Source: Streptomyces sp. RPA4-2 (lineage in GTDB: Bacteria > Actinomycetota > Actinomycetes > Streptomycetales > Streptomycetaceae). Taken from it: a stretch of 64,000 nucleotides of DNA. Shown one piece after another: positions 8,993 to 18,334 of this stretch. The stretch lies in contig NZ_CP050975.2 in assembly GCF_012273515.2 (NCBI RefSeq), positions 8,928,001 through 8,992,000 of the forward strand, read 5' to 3'. The position numbers and the translations under genes were made by a program. The notes beneath the pieces were generated by a model. The model ran no database searches and was not told the origin of the DNA. It was given only the letters and a program-made list of their open reading frames with translations. How positions within the stretch are numbered: the first letter of the stretch is position 1; the number at the start of each line of letters is the position of its first letter.

Positions 8993-9211
8993 TCAGGGGC
9001 TGAAGCGTTGGCGCATGTCGAGGTAGCAGCGCAGTCGTACGCCGGGCTGTCCGAGGTCCCGGGTCGCGCGTTCCACCGAGGTAGCTGCCCACATTCCGGT
9101 CAGGGTCGCCTGGAAGGCGAAGGCGGTCTGGTCGTCGGCGGCTGCCACGTCGACCACGACCAGACCGGGCTCCGATACGTGTACTTCGTTGATCGCTTCC
9201 ACACCCGGCAC
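8993..9211 (-). CDS. DUF6207 family protein
   Basis: A 72-residue protein starting at GTG. The core VEAINEVHVSEPGLVVVDV and AADDQTAFAFQATL are followed by GQPGVRLRCYLD, which matches what I remember of DUF6207, a small streptomycete family of unknown role. There is no signal or membrane segment. It stands alone, antisense to the upstream region of the nuclease-like gene. Confidence 0.65.
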   Translation of the reverse strand: MPGVEAINEVHVSEPGLVVVDVAAADDQTAFAFQATLTGMWAATSVERATRDLGQPGVRLRCYLDMRQRFSP

Positions 9212-9459
9212 GACGCACGGCCGCAGGCAGAGGGTTCTCCCGCCCGCGGCAGCTCACCCGATCGGCCCGGTCATGTTCCGCGATGGCGCCGAGAGCAGTG
9301 AGTCCGCGCCGTCTCGGAGTTCGGTCTCTTCCCGAACGCCCCATTGCAGGGGGCTCGTTGAGGACATGTTGTATGGCTTTGATCACTCTTGGGCGCACAG
9401 GACACCACAAGAGCACGGGTTGTTACTTTGGCCGCGACCGTGATCATCAGAGGGCATTT

Positions 9460-10236
9460 GTGAAATCTGTCAGATGGGCTCTGTCTGCCGTTGTCAGCAT
9501 GCTTGCCGTGCTGCTTTCACCGGCGACGGCCGTCAGTGCCAGTGAGCCGGATCCGTCCGACATCCGGTACACGGCGACCTACGCGCCGCTGGAAGATTCG
9601 GGCCCTGTCCCGCACGGCGCTCGGCCGCAGCATCTTTTGCTGGCAGTGCCGCAGGTCCGAGGCCACCTCGCGGTCAACTACCACGATGTGACCCACAATG
9701 AGTGCGTCACGCACGGCAACAGCGCTGGCAAGCCCGAGTGGGTCAAGAACCACTTCGCCCTGTGCCGCCGCGGCACCGTCCAGGTCGTCGCTGTCGACGT
9801 GGAGACCGGCACTCCTGTCGGCACCCTCACCTACGTCGAGACGATCATCGGGTACGCCTTCCAGGGCGAGCTGTCCGTCCTGTTCGAGTAGTACATCGAG
9901 AAGATCAACACCACCGGCACCATCAAAGACACGACTACGTTCTTGATCAACTGGTGGAACCAGTCGAGTGCCACAGGCGCCGTTCTGCACAAGGGGCAGA
10001 AGCACGGGGGCTTCACGCAGGTCTCGGGTGGCTTCCGCGGCGAGGTCGGCGCGGCGCAGGAGGACGCCAGCATCAAGGGTTGGAAGAGGGAGAGCAGGGA
10101 GCTGCTGCCCTTCGACGAAGGCGCGGCCTCCGGTACCGGCCGCGACAAGGTCCACACGTACGACTTCGTCCCGGCCACCTTTTTCATCGCCAAGGGCAAC
10201 AAGAACGTCCAGACGCAGGCGGGCCGCTCAGCTCGT
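9460..10236 (+). pseudogene. N-terminal half of a NucA/NucB-type secreted nuclease gene
   Basis: GTG at 9460 is preceded by AGAGGG at suitable spacing. A signal peptide follows (VKSVRWALSAVVSMLAVLL, cleavage near VSASEP). The mature part contains THNECVTHGNSAGKPEWVKN, HFALCRRGTVQVVAVD and PVGTLTYVETIIGYAFQGE. These resemble the N-terminal region of streptomycete proteins that end in a NucA/NucB deoxyribonuclease domain. An in-frame TAG at 9889-9891 interrupts it, and the same frame then continues (YIEKINTTGTIKDTTTFLIN) to about 10230. The expected C-terminal domain is not downstream; it lies on the opposite strand at 10244-10640, as if that half had been inverted. Almost certainly non-functional. 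Confidence 0.65.
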
Positions 10237-10243
10237 GCGGGAG

Positions 10244-10640
10244 TTACTTCACCTTCACGTAGAAGGCGTCACCGTCGAGGATGCGGTCGTCGTTGTACCA
10301 GGTGGCGAGCCGTGATCCCGCCTTCTGGTTGTCCGTGCTGTCCAGGGCCCGGGCCGAGTAGTTGCCGTTCGCGTTCTTGGCCCCTTCCTTCGTGGTACTG
10401 AACGGGTATTCGTCGCAGTCCTTGCCGCCGGCGGAGTAGTTCGGCCACCTGGCCTGGCACGCCGCCCGCGCGGTGTCACGGTTTTGCCTGCGCAGCGTGG
10501 CGTCGTAGGAGATCCGGTGCAATGGCGTCGTGGTGGGGGCGCCGGGGATCTCCTTGCCCGTCTTGGCGGGGATCGTGGTCGCCGGATGATTCTGGGCGTC
10601 CCAGATGTGCTGAGCTGTCTCGTTGACCACGGGGTCACTT
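10244..10640 (-). pseudogene. NucA/NucB nuclease domain, inverted half-gene
   Basis: The leftward frame reads DPVVNETAQHIWDAQNHPAT, then TGKEIPG, PLHRISYD and the catalytic-domain signature KDCDEYPFSTTKEGA. NYSARALDSTDNQKAGSRL and DDRILDGDAFYVKVK follow, ending at TAA. This is the complete C-terminal NucA/NucB domain, but no start, ribosome site or signal peptide precedes it. Upstream it runs into transposase-derived DNA. It is convergent with the N-terminal half on the other strand. The simplest reading is that one gene was broken and its 3' half inverted. Confidence 0.75.
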
Positions 10641-10754
10641 CGCGCACAAAGTCGGTTCTGCGGCGAGGCCGGCGGGGCTGCCCAGGACGGGGAAGACGCC
10701 GCGGACGCGGGCTCACTCCCGGCCCTCCAGCAGGTGCAGTCCCGGCAAGGACAG

Positions 10755-11555
10755 CGCCGGGTGATGCGGCGTCCGACACCCTCCCGCAAAGAGTTCAGCC
10801 TGGCCAACCCCAAGGGCGGCCGACCGCCCAAGCACGGCAGCGAATTCGTCTTCGGCGATCCCAGAACCTGGGGCACCGGGCAGGCCGTGACGGCCACGGA
10901 CACGCGGCTTTATGGGAAGGCGACCGCGCAGGCGTGGGACCGGCTGCATCCGCGGCTGACCCGACGGGCGGTATGGCTCGGCCACGACGGGCCGCCGCCC
11001 GTCATCGAGGGCACCGTCATCCGCCTGGCCGTGGAGAAGCTGCCCAGCGGCAGGGTCAACAAGCCGGTATGGCTGTGGTGGTCGCGCACCGGCGCCACCG
11101 AAGCGGACGTCGACCGCTGCTGGCACTCCTTCCTCCGCCGCTTCGACATCGAGCACACCTTTCGCCTGTTCAAGCAGACACTCGGGTGGACCAAGCCCCG
11201 GCTTCGCAGCTCCGAGGCCGCCGACCGGTGGACGTGGCTGGTGATCGTCGCCTTCGCCCAGCCCCGCCTCGCCCGCCTGCTGGCCACCGACCTTCGTCGG
11301 CCCTGGGAGAAGCCGACCCCGCCAAACAAGCTCACGCCCGCCCGGGTCCGTAGAGGGTTCAGAAACCTGCGCACAAAGACCGGCTCCCCGGCTGGTGCAC
11401 CGAAACCTTCCCACCCGGGTCCGGGCCGGCCACCCGGATCGAAGAACCAGCGATCGGCACCCCGCCACGACGTCGGGCGGGTCCTCGCCACTGGTGAGGC
11501 ATACGCCCGGCCAGCCCACCACAAGATCGGCACCAAACCCCGCCGCGGCGCCTGA
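10755..11555 (+). pseudogene. 5'-truncated transposase (NF041680-like)
   Basis: Recognisable sequence begins near RVMRRPTPSRKEFSLANPKG and runs through RPPKHGSEFVFGDP, LYGKATAQAWDRLHPRLT, the EADVDRCWHSFLRRFDIEHT DDE-type region and KQTLGWTKPRLR. It ends at the Pro-rich GRPPGSKNQR tail. This is the C-terminal 60 percent of a widespread streptomycete transposase; the N-terminal part (about 200 residues) is missing. Sequence before about 10745 is unrelated and holds the inverted nuclease half. The element cannot transpose by itself but may mark the breakpoint of the local rearrangement. Confidence 0.75.
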
Positions 11556-11622
11556 GCTTCCACCCGCGCGAACCTCCAGGAAGCCCACGAGGTTGGATAG
11601 CTCCGTGGTGCGACGAGAGCGC

Positions 11623-11916
11623 GTGACGAAGAAACGGCCTCCCTTCGGCATGCCGAGAAGCATCGTCCTGCTGGCGACGCCGGAAGGCTGGCGCCACAGT
11701 GTTCTCACCGAGGAAGGCGCGATGCTCTGCGGACGCCTTGCCGACGTGGCGGCCAACACCGACCCAGCCGAGGCACAGGCCGCCGTGGCTGCCATGGTGG
11801 TCGGACTCGCACACGACTTCCACGAAGTCGACGTCGATGTGACCTGGGATCCGCCCCGGGAACCCGGGTCCTGGACAGCTCAGGTTGCCGTTGCCACGAC
11901 TCCACCGAGCGCCTGA
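11623..11916 (+). CDS. Small hypothetical protein
   Basis: About 97 residues: RSIVLLATPEGWRHSVLTEE, GAMLCGRLADVAANTDPAEA, then VDVDVTWDPPREPGSWTAQV. It is soluble, with mixed alpha/beta composition and good codon bias. GTG at 11605, 11608 and 11623 and ATG at 11650 are in-frame starts with no strong ribosome site. It resembles small streptomycete proteins of unknown function. It lies just after the transposase remnant and may have lost its own promoter. Confidence 0.55.
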   Translation: MTKKRPPFGMPRSIVLLATPEGWRHSVLTEEGAMLCGRLADVAANTDPAEAQAAVAAMVVGLAHDFHEVDVDVTWDPPREPGSWTAQVAVATTPPSA

Positions 11917-12012
11917 AGTTAAACGACAAGGTGAGTACCTGTTCCATATCCCCGTGGTGCTCCTCTGACAGCGCGGTCCGGGTCCATGTAGCGTCAGTGC
12001 CAGGGGGATGAG

Positions 12013-12324
12013 ATGAACTTCGACGAGAACGAACTGCAGTCGGTTCGCGAGGAGCGCTTCGCCGCAGAAAGAGTTGAAAGAAGAGCGGCACGCAAGGCCG
12101 CGTCGCTCGACTCGCGGGGAGCCCACCTCGGCGCGGTCATCGTGACCGTCGCCCTGGTCCTCCTCAGCTGGTACGGCAAGCTGGCCGCTCTGGGCATCGT
12201 CAGCGGAGTTTTTCTGCTCTGGTTCGCCGCAGCCCTTGTATGGGCCTACGCCGACGGGGACGAGGGCCAGCATGCCCTCCAACGCGCGTACAACGTCACC
12301 TTCGGATGGGGCGACGGGTTCTGA
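12013..12324 (+). CDS. Small two-helix membrane protein
   Basis: A 103-residue protein. The N-terminus is a charged helix (ENELQSVREERFAAERVERR). Two adjacent transmembrane segments follow (about residues 38-57 and 60-80: GAVIVTVALVLLSWYG and GIVSGVFLLWFAAALVWAY), then a short soluble tail. CAGGGGGATGAG just upstream of the ATG gives a ribosome site. The function is unknown. It is monocistronic, and the charged end is probably cytoplasmic. Confidence 0.65.
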   Translation: MNFDENELQSVREERFAAERVERRAARKAASLDSRGAHLGAVIVTVALVLLSWYGKLAALGIVSGVFLLWFAAALVWAYADGDEGQHALQRAYNVTFGWGDGF

Positions 12325-12497
12325 ACATCAAGGCCAAGCCAGAGGGGGCGGTTTGACGAGCGAGGTCGACCCGTTGCGGAGCGGTCCGTAGTACGCCGAT
12401 GAGCTGACGACCGACGTTGTGTGGGAGATCAGTGACTTCCTGCTTCCTCGACTGGAGCGAGCGGCCAGTGCTCACTGATCAGACAGCGAGGAGGGCA

Positions 12498-12710
12498 TCA
12501 CGGCCTCGGCACTGAGCACTCAGCCACGGTCTTTTTGCTGGCGTTGACCCACGAGAAAGACCAGTTCGTGACGCCCTCGCCTGGCTGGCCAGCATCAATG
12601 AAGACCACCTTGGCCCCGTGCCGGGTCAGGTTCCAGCCCACGCTGGCGCCGATGATGCCCACTCCGATGACAGCCACACGGTTAGGCCGCTTCACGGATC
12701 CATGCTTCAC
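12498..12710 (-). pseudogene. 5' fragment of a DAO-type FAD oxidoreductase
   Basis: Residues 12-35 form a Rossmann FAD-binding motif (VAVIGVGIIGASVGWNLTRH), followed by VVFIDAGQPGEGVTNWSFSW. This is the usual N-terminus of D-amino-acid-oxidase-like enzymes (family length about 380-420). The frame stops after 70 residues, with no substrate domain downstream. The homology ends near 12540, so the rest was deleted. Confidence 0.6.
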
Positions 12711-13069
12711 GAACGCCCCCTTCCCAAATCATGGGCGAACCGCCATTTTTGACCGGCCCGCCACCGTCCGTTCGGCTTCAACACCACTCCACAGTCCCTT
12801 CCGCCCAGCGTTGGCGATACCCCGCGAGGCCCACGAAATGTGAAAAGGCACTTACCCGGCCGCCAGCGTCGTGCACGCTGGCCGTCGCCTCCGCAGCCGC
12901 GTCCGGGGGCCAGTTCACCTCTTCAGGGATTCGATGTGCGGCCCGCTGGTGCTGCGGCATGGTCGGTGTCGGCGTTCCGATCCGGGGCGCGTTCGTACGG
13001 CTGGAGGGTGGGCTATGGGGGATGGGGAGCGGGAAGCCTGGACGACGGACGAGTTCGGCCTCCCACACA

Positions 13070-13222
13070 GGAGCCGTCGGCGTGCTCCTGGCCGATGGCA
13101 CAGTCCCGCCTTCCGTCTACTTCGACATGAGTTCGGGTAGCGGTGGCCATCGCGTATTCCAATGGGACGTCTACGACGGCCACACCGGACAGACGCCGCG
13201 GGCGGCCGCGCTGCACGCCTAA
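13070..13222 (+). pseudogene. Fragment of an unidentified streptomycete gene
   Basis: The frame reads TGAVGVLLADGTVPPSVYFD, then GGHRVFQWDVYDGHTGQTPR and AAALHA before TAA. It has good codon bias but no N-terminal start, and the expected Cys-containing continuation is absent. Downstream, a different frame (about 13240-13380: RIDASRGDRSDAEALWLAGD) may be another scrap of the same gene. No function can be named. Confidence 0.4.
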
Positions 13223-13367
13223 AACACGCCCGCCCTCGACGTGCCGACCGCAGGTGAACGCGAACGCGGCACCCGCCGCGCCGCACCCCTGCGCATCGAC
13301 GCAAGCCGCGGCGACCGGAGCGACGCCGAGGCACTGTGGCTGGCCGGCGACCTGCGATTCCGGGCGG

Positions 13368-14030
13368 CTATGTCCCGAACTTTGTCCATTGCCCTTCGGA
13401 GATCACCTCGACGGCGCCGTCGACGACTTTGATGGCCGTCTGTTCGTCGATGGCATAGGCCGGGACGCCAATGTCAGCTGACCACCGCTGCGCATCAGCC
13501 AGCATGTTCTTCGGCCACGCGTCCAAGTGCGGGAAGATCGAGAAGTCGACGACTCCCAGGGTGCGGTCGTCCGGCGCCAGCGGCCACTCGACGAAGTACC
13601 CTCCGATCCTCGGCGTCATCACCATGCTTCCGGCACTCACCCCCACCCAAACCATGTCGGACAGCGAAGGCAGCAGATCGGCCAGCCCGGACTCCCGCAT
13701 CCAATGACACAGGTAGGTGGCGTCGCCGCCGTCGACCAGGAGCACGTCGGCCGCCCGGATCCAGGGGATCCATCGCTCCGGTCCAATGGTGGGCAGTGCG
13801 GTGAGCTCGATGACACCGAGCGATGCCCAGCCCAGGCCGGACATGTGCTGCCACGTGGGCTCGGCGGCTACGAAGCCCCGCACCGATGCCGGACCGCACA
13901 TCGGGTGCCCCCACTGTGCTGTCGGGATGCAAAGAGCGTGGCACTCGGAGACCGGTTTACCGAGAAGCTGCACGAGCGCCGAATGGATGCTGGGGTTCGT
14001 GACGCCACCTGACGTGAGCAAGAGCTTCAA
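13368..14030 (-). CDS. Peptidase E-like S51 family protein
   Basis: 220 residues, close to the family's usual length. The nucleophile region VWVGVSAGSMVMTPRIGGYF (about residues 128-147) carries the Ser of the S51 class-I-glutamine-amidotransferase fold. LLVDGGDATYLCHWM lies upstream, and FSIFPHLDAWPKN supplies a candidate catalytic His. AYAIDEQTAIKV near the C-terminus is also typical. S51 enzymes cut dipeptides with N-terminal Asp or act as cyanophycinases. No signal peptide is seen, so it is cytoplasmic. It is monocistronic, and its 3' end overlaps possible gene debris on the other strand. Confidence 0.8.
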   Translation of the reverse strand: MKLLLTSGGVTNPSIHSALVQLLGKPVSECHALCIPTAQWGHPMCGPASVRGFVAAEPTWQHMSGLGWASLGVIELTALPTIGPERWIPWIRAADVLLVDGGDATYLCHWMRESGLADLLPSLSDMVWVGVSAGSMVMTPRIGGYFVEWPLAPDDRTLGVVDFSIFPHLDAWPKNMLADAQRWSADIGVPAYAIDEQTAIKVVDGAVEVISEGQWTKFGT

Positions 14031-14393
14031 AGTGCCTCCAGATTCACGAGCGGGAGATGCATGCGTGTTGAAGACCCGGGAGAGTGCTCGAACTCATCGT
14101 CGTTGGGGCCACCTTCTACGAAGGCCCAACGAACAGCCGGCTTCGGCGCGTGTCATCCGCCACCCATTCCCCGGGCCGGAAGGCGGTGTCGGTGGCCGCG
14201 TGCACGCTGACCGCGACTGGCAGTTCGCTCGCTTGCCCAACGCGCCGCAGTACTGCCGGGGGACCCTCGCCGACGTCGTTCCGCACTTGGGAAGCGCCAC
14301 CTCGACGCCGGCCTGCGGGAAGCGTTTGTTCACCACTTCGGACGGCACCTGCCTTGGCGCTGTTCGATTGGCCGACAGGGCCTTGGAACTCCT
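14031..14393. other. Intergenic stretch with a possible gene scrap
   Basis: A forward frame (about 14210-14397: DWQFARLPNAPQYCRGTLAD, then VRLADRALELL) has moderate coding bias but no start or recognisable family. No promoter or hairpin stands out. Confidence 0.3.
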
Positions 14394-15349
14394 TTAGGGA
14401 CGGAAGGTGCGGCGGTAGGTGTCGGGTGGGACGCCGACGCTGCGGTGGAAGTGGCGGCGCAGGGTGGTGGCGGTGCCCATGCCGGTGGCCGCGGCGATGG
14501 TGTCCACGGTGGCGTCGGTGGTCTCCAGCAGTTCCTGGGCGTGGCGAATGCGCTGGGTGTGGAGCCATTGCAGTGGCGTGGTACCGGTGAGGTGCTTGAA
14601 GAGGCGGCCGAGGTGACGTGAGCTCATGCGGGCCTGGCGGGCCAGATCCTCCACGGTCAGCGGCTGGTCCAGCCGCTCCAGCGCCCAGGGGAGGAGCTCG
14701 CCCAGGGGGTGGTTGCCCGGGGCGGGGAGGGGGTGGCGATGAACTGGGCCTGGCCGCCGTCGCGGTGGGGTGGGATGACCAGGCGTCGGGCGATCTTGTT
14801 GGCGTTGGCCGAGCCGTGGTCGAGGCGGACCAGGTGCAGGCACAGGTCCATGGCGGCGGCTTTGCCCGCGGAGGTGAGGACGTCGCCGTTGTCGACGTAG
14901 AGGACGTCCGGATCGACCGTGGCCGCCGGGTGGCGCCGGGCTAGTTCCCGCGTGTGGGCCCAGTGTGTGGTGGCGCGCCTCCCGTCGAGCAGTCCTGCCG
15001 CGCCCAGGATGAAGGCGCCCGTGCACAGTGAGGCCACGCGGGCACCGGCCGCGTGGGCCGCACGCACCGCCTCGACCAACTCCGCGGGCGGGTCGCGGTC
15101 GGTGTCGGCCCAGCTGGGGACGATCACGGTGTCTGCGTGCGCGAGGTGGTCGAGTCCGTGGTCGGGGTCCAGGCGGAAGCGGTCGACGTGCACCGGCCCG
15201 CTCCCGCAGAGGGAGAAGTCGTACCAGGGATCCACAATGTGGGTCAGGTCGGTTCCGAAGACCTCGACGGCCACGGACAGTTCGTAATGGAGCATGCCGT
15301 CGGTGGCGGCCAGGGCAACAGTAGGCATGTCCGAAACTGTACGCGGCAT
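14394..15349 (-). pseudogene. GlxA-type AraC regulator with one frameshift
   Basis: The N-terminal part (start 15349 or, more likely, ATG at 15328) is a DJ-1/PfpI-like sensing domain. It contains VASLCTGAFILGAAGLLDGR and THWAHTRELA near residues 105-135, typical of GlxA-family regulators. The frame is lost after GGQAQFIAT near 14730. The next frame continues at once with NHPLGELLPWALERLDQPLT and carries both AraC helix-turn-helix motifs (VEDLARQARMSSRHLGRLFK and VDTIAAATGMG). It ends at TAA (14394-14396). One missing C in a C-rich run on the coding strand (near 14725-14735) explains the break. This could be a sequencing error. It is divergent from the saccharopine-dehydrogenase-like gene, its likely target. 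Confidence 0.8.
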
Positions 15350-15455
15350 GTCGTTTCCGACACTCGTGCGGGGCGCTGCCGGAGGGGCAGGATGTGGATG
15401 TCAGGCCGCAGCGGATCGACCTCGCAGCGGGCGTTCGAGTACGTGGGAGAGTCTC

Positions 15456-16499
15456 ATGGGGTCAGGTCAGCTGGTAACGGTGTTCGGCGCCTACGGTCAC
15501 ACCGGGCGGTTCGTGGTCGCGGAGCTGGCCGCGCGCGGGTTCGTTCCGGTGCTGTCCGGGCGCAACGCACAGACCTTGGAGGAGATGGCCCACGAACACG
15601 GGCTGGAGGCCCGGGTGGCGTCGGTCGAGGACCCGGCTTCGCTGGACCGGGCCCTGGCGGGCACGGCGGCGGTCATCAACTGCGCGGGCCCCTTCGCATC
15701 AACCACCGGCCCCGTCATCGAGGCCGCGCTGCGCGCGAAGATCCCCTACCTGGACGTGGCCGCCGAGCTCGAGGCCAACCTCGACACATTCGCCCACTAC
15801 CGCGAGCGGGCCCGGGACGCGGGAGCGGTGATCGTCCCGGCCATGGCCTTCTTCGGCGGCCTCGGCGACCTGCTGGCCACCGCGGCGATGGGCGACTGGA
15901 CCGAAGCCGACGAGGCACACATCGCCTACGCGCTCAGCAACTGGCACCCCACTGCCGGTACCCGGCTCTCAGGCGCGGTCTCCCGCGAGCGACGCGGCGA
16001 CCACCGCCTGCGCTACAGCGGCGGACAGTGGGAGCGCCGCACCGACGCCGCGCCCACCCTGGAGTGGACCTTCCCGGAACCGATGGGACCCCGGCTGGTG
16101 ATCGGGGAGTTCACGATGGCGGACTCCGTCACCGTCCCCCAGCACCTCTCCATCCCCGATGTGACCACCTACATGAGCGCCGAGGCGGCCCGAGACGTCG
16201 CTGCCCCTCACACGCCGGCCCCGACCGCCGCCGACGAGAGCGGGCGCTCGAACCAGACCTTCCTCGTCGACGTCGTCGTCCGCTCCGGCGGAACCGAGCG
16301 CCGGGCCACGGCCGGCGGCCAGGACATCTACGCCGTCACCGCGCCCCTCGTCGCCGTGGCCCTCGAGCGCGTCCTGACCGGCCGCACCAAGACCGTCGGC
16401 GTCGCCTCCGCCGGCGAGATCTTCGACGCCCCCGACTTCCTGCAGGCGCTCGACCCGCACATCACACTCGAGTTGCACCCGCAGAAGCAGAACGCCTGA
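15456..16499 (+). CDS. Saccharopine-dehydrogenase-like NAD(P) oxidoreductase
   Basis: 347 residues. The N-terminal Rossmann motif LVTVFGAYGHTGRFVVAELA (residues 5-24) is followed by VLSGRN and later NCAGPFASTTGPVIEAAL, as in saccharopine-dehydrogenase-like and trans-acting enoyl reductase proteins. DAGAVIVPAMAFFGGLGDLL marks the middle. No membrane segment is obvious. The ATG at 15456 has GGGAGA about 6 nt upstream. It is divergent from the GlxA-type regulator, a pairing I have seen in other streptomycetes. The exact substrate is unknown; lysine biosynthesis is unlikely in this setting. Confidence 0.75.
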   Translation: MGSGQLVTVFGAYGHTGRFVVAELAARGFVPVLSGRNAQTLEEMAHEHGLEARVASVEDPASLDRALAGTAAVINCAGPFASTTGPVIEAALRAKIPYLDVAAELEANLDTFAHYRERARDAGAVIVPAMAFFGGLGDLLATAAMGDWTEADEAHIAYALSNWHPTAGTRLSGAVSRERRGDHRLRYSGGQWERRTDAAPTLEWTFPEPMGPRLVIGEFTMADSVTVPQHLSIPDVTTYMSAEAARDVAAPHTPAPTAADESGRSNQTFLVDVVVRSGGTERRATAGGQDIYAVTAPLVAVALERVLTGRTKTVGVASAGEIFDAPDFLQALDPHITLELHPQKQNA

Positions 16500-16707
16500 C
16501 CCGAGCCATCCGCCCGGCCGTCGGCCGCGTGCCCTCAGCGAGCCGTGGCGACGCGAGCGTCCACGTTCGATTCCCTCACCTGTACGGGTGCCGCCCGAAG
16601 TACTGAGCAAACGCTGCCCGAACTCGGTTCTGGCACAGATCTTGGAAAGTCGTCGCGGAGAGCGGCGGCGGTGATCGATATCAGGGAACGTCACGAGCCC
16701 GGGTCCG

Positions 16708-16810
16708 TCAGCGTTCCCGCATTCTGGTCCACCACCAGCCGAAGATCGCCAACTCGATGTAGTTGGGCTCCGGCAGAGTACGGCGTTCGAATTCCTCATC
16801 GATGCGCGCG
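16708..16810 (-). pseudogene. Foreign scrap inside the ISL3 element
   Basis: Between the broken transposase end and the left terminal repeat, one leftward frame reads ARIDEEFERRTLPEPNYIEL and AIFGWWWTRMRER before TGA. It does not resemble the expected end of an ISL3 transposase and has no start. It is probably the tail of another gene captured during the internal deletion. The family is unknown. Confidence 0.4.
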
Positions 16811-16811
16811 A

Positions 16812-17807
16812 TCAGTCGGCCCACCTGAGCACGGTATTGAGGCCCCAGCCCAGGTGCCGGGCAATCGCCCGGCGTGAGTGGCCCTGGGCAAGAAGCTCGT
16901 GGACCAGGGCATGTGCTGCCTTCTTCCGATCGGCCCGCCGGCCGACGGGCTCCGTATCATCCTGCGGCGGACCGGAACCCAGGGTGGCCTCCGGCAGCAT
17001 GCTGCTGGGCGATGGGTTGCGCAGGCAGTCGCGGTGGGCGGCGACGCAGGTCTCCACGGCCCGGCAGAGGCCCAGCCACAGATGGAACCGGTCAGCAACC
17101 TGCAGAGCGTCGGGGGCGCCGCGGCGTGCACCGTCGGCGTAAGCGCTGGCCCGGTCTCGGCAGCTGATCTCCACGCCGGGATGGCGGATCAGCCAGGCGG
17201 TCAGCGGCCCGGCTTTACGCGTGGGAAGCACGTCGACCACGCGGTGGTCTTCGACGCTGGTCAAGACAGTGGAGTAGGTCTGGCCGCGACGGATCGCGAA
17301 GTCGTCCACGCCAAGCACCCGCGGAGTACTGAACCGTGGATCGGGCAATGCCATGACCCTGCGCAACAAGGTCATCCGTCCCGCTCCGAACCCGAGCTGG
17401 GCAGTTGGCCGAGCGCCGGCCCGCCCGGCCAGCGCAAGCCCCACTCGCTCCAGGGCGTGGTTGAGTCGAGTGGTGAACCGCACGTGCGGGGCGGCCAGTT
17501 GGGAGAACGGCTCGGCGATCGTCCGGCGCGGGCAGTCCACCGACCCGCAGATGAAGCGCCTTACAGTCAGCCGGATGACAAAGCCCTGCTCAGCGAGCGG
17601 AAGGTCCTTCAGCCTGCGCAGGTATCGGTCGTGGACTCGGTCCGAGAAGCGGCCGCAGTCCGGACATGCAGAGCCTGCCGCGCGGCCTCTCGCCGCCACC
17701 TCGACGGTGCCTAACGCGGCCGTCACCGCCTCGACATCCACATCGTCGATCCCGGCGAACACCAGTGAGTCCCAGAACGGCGCATCGGTCTGCATGACCA
17801 GCACCAT
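16812..17807 (-). pseudogene. ISL3-family transposase, C-terminally truncated
   Basis: About 330 residues. The N-terminal zinc-binding motif (ACPDCGRFSDRVHDRYLRRL, then FICGSVDCPRRT) and the start of the DDE catalytic region (LGVDDFAIRRGQTYSTVLT and CRDRASAYADG) are present, as in intact ISL3 proteins. The frame ends at RHLGWGLNTVLRWAD and TGA, whereas family members continue for about 150-200 more residues including the last catalytic Glu. It is therefore inactive. ATG at 17807 or 17795 (MQTDAPFWDSLVF) is the likely start. Confidence 0.8.
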
Positions 17808-17970
17808 TACTGTCCACGTCCGACCACAGCATCGACCCGCGGGGACCTGAGGGAGCGTCACTTGCGGCGGTCAGACGACAAGGCGTACGCGGTCTCACGG
17901 GAACCGTCCCCTCGCAATCGAACCTCGAGGTGACGCTCCGCGACAGCTCCCCAAGATCTGTGCCAGAACC

Positions 17971-18333
17971 GGCTATTGGACGCGTTGGGCGCACAGCGGC
18001 GACACGGTCTGCACGGGAGGTATGCAGACGGGCGAGATGTGCGGGTGGAAGGTGACTGGCACACAGGCGACCGTTCACTACACAACCGGAACCACGGCCG
18101 AGAACATGGTCATTGCCAAGAAGACGTCCGGCCCCTGCAGCAAGAAGGGCGACTCAGGCAGGCCGGTGTACACGGTCGACAGCAGCGGAAGGGCCTTCGC
18201 CAAGGGGATCGTCTCCGGTGGAGGAGGAGGCGGAGGAGACAGCAGCCGAGGATTCTTCGATCCCTGCCAGTTGATATTCACCGACATCGGGCTGGCCAAC
18301 AGTGCCCTCCCCGGGAAGGTTGCGTGGTACTGA
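17971..18333 (+). pseudogene. 3' fragment of a chymotrypsin-fold serine protease
   Basis: The frame is open from the very end of the ISL3 element: GYWTRWAHSGDTVCTGGMQT, then CGWKV, and the catalytic-Ser region CSKKGDSGRPVYTVDSSG, followed by a Gly-rich loop and ANSALPGKVAWY. The His and Asp parts of the triad and the secretion signal are missing, because they would lie where the IS now is. ATG 18022 could start an internal product, but this would be inactive. It is followed 1 nt later by a lipoprotein gene. Confidence 0.65.
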
Positions 18334-18334
18334 C

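Larger units (their letters stand above)
16625..17971. mobile_element. ISL3-family element with internal deletion
   Basis: Terminal inverted repeats CGGTTCTGGCACAGATCTTGG (16625-16645, and inverted at 17951-17971) enclose a leftward transposase gene that lacks its 3' part. Similarity between the ends continues imperfectly for another 20 nt (both contain GTCGCGGAG). The flanking 8-mers do not match, so no target duplication survives. The element sits at the point where a serine protease gene is cut, which suggests insertion followed by deletion of the other flank. Confidence 0.8.
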
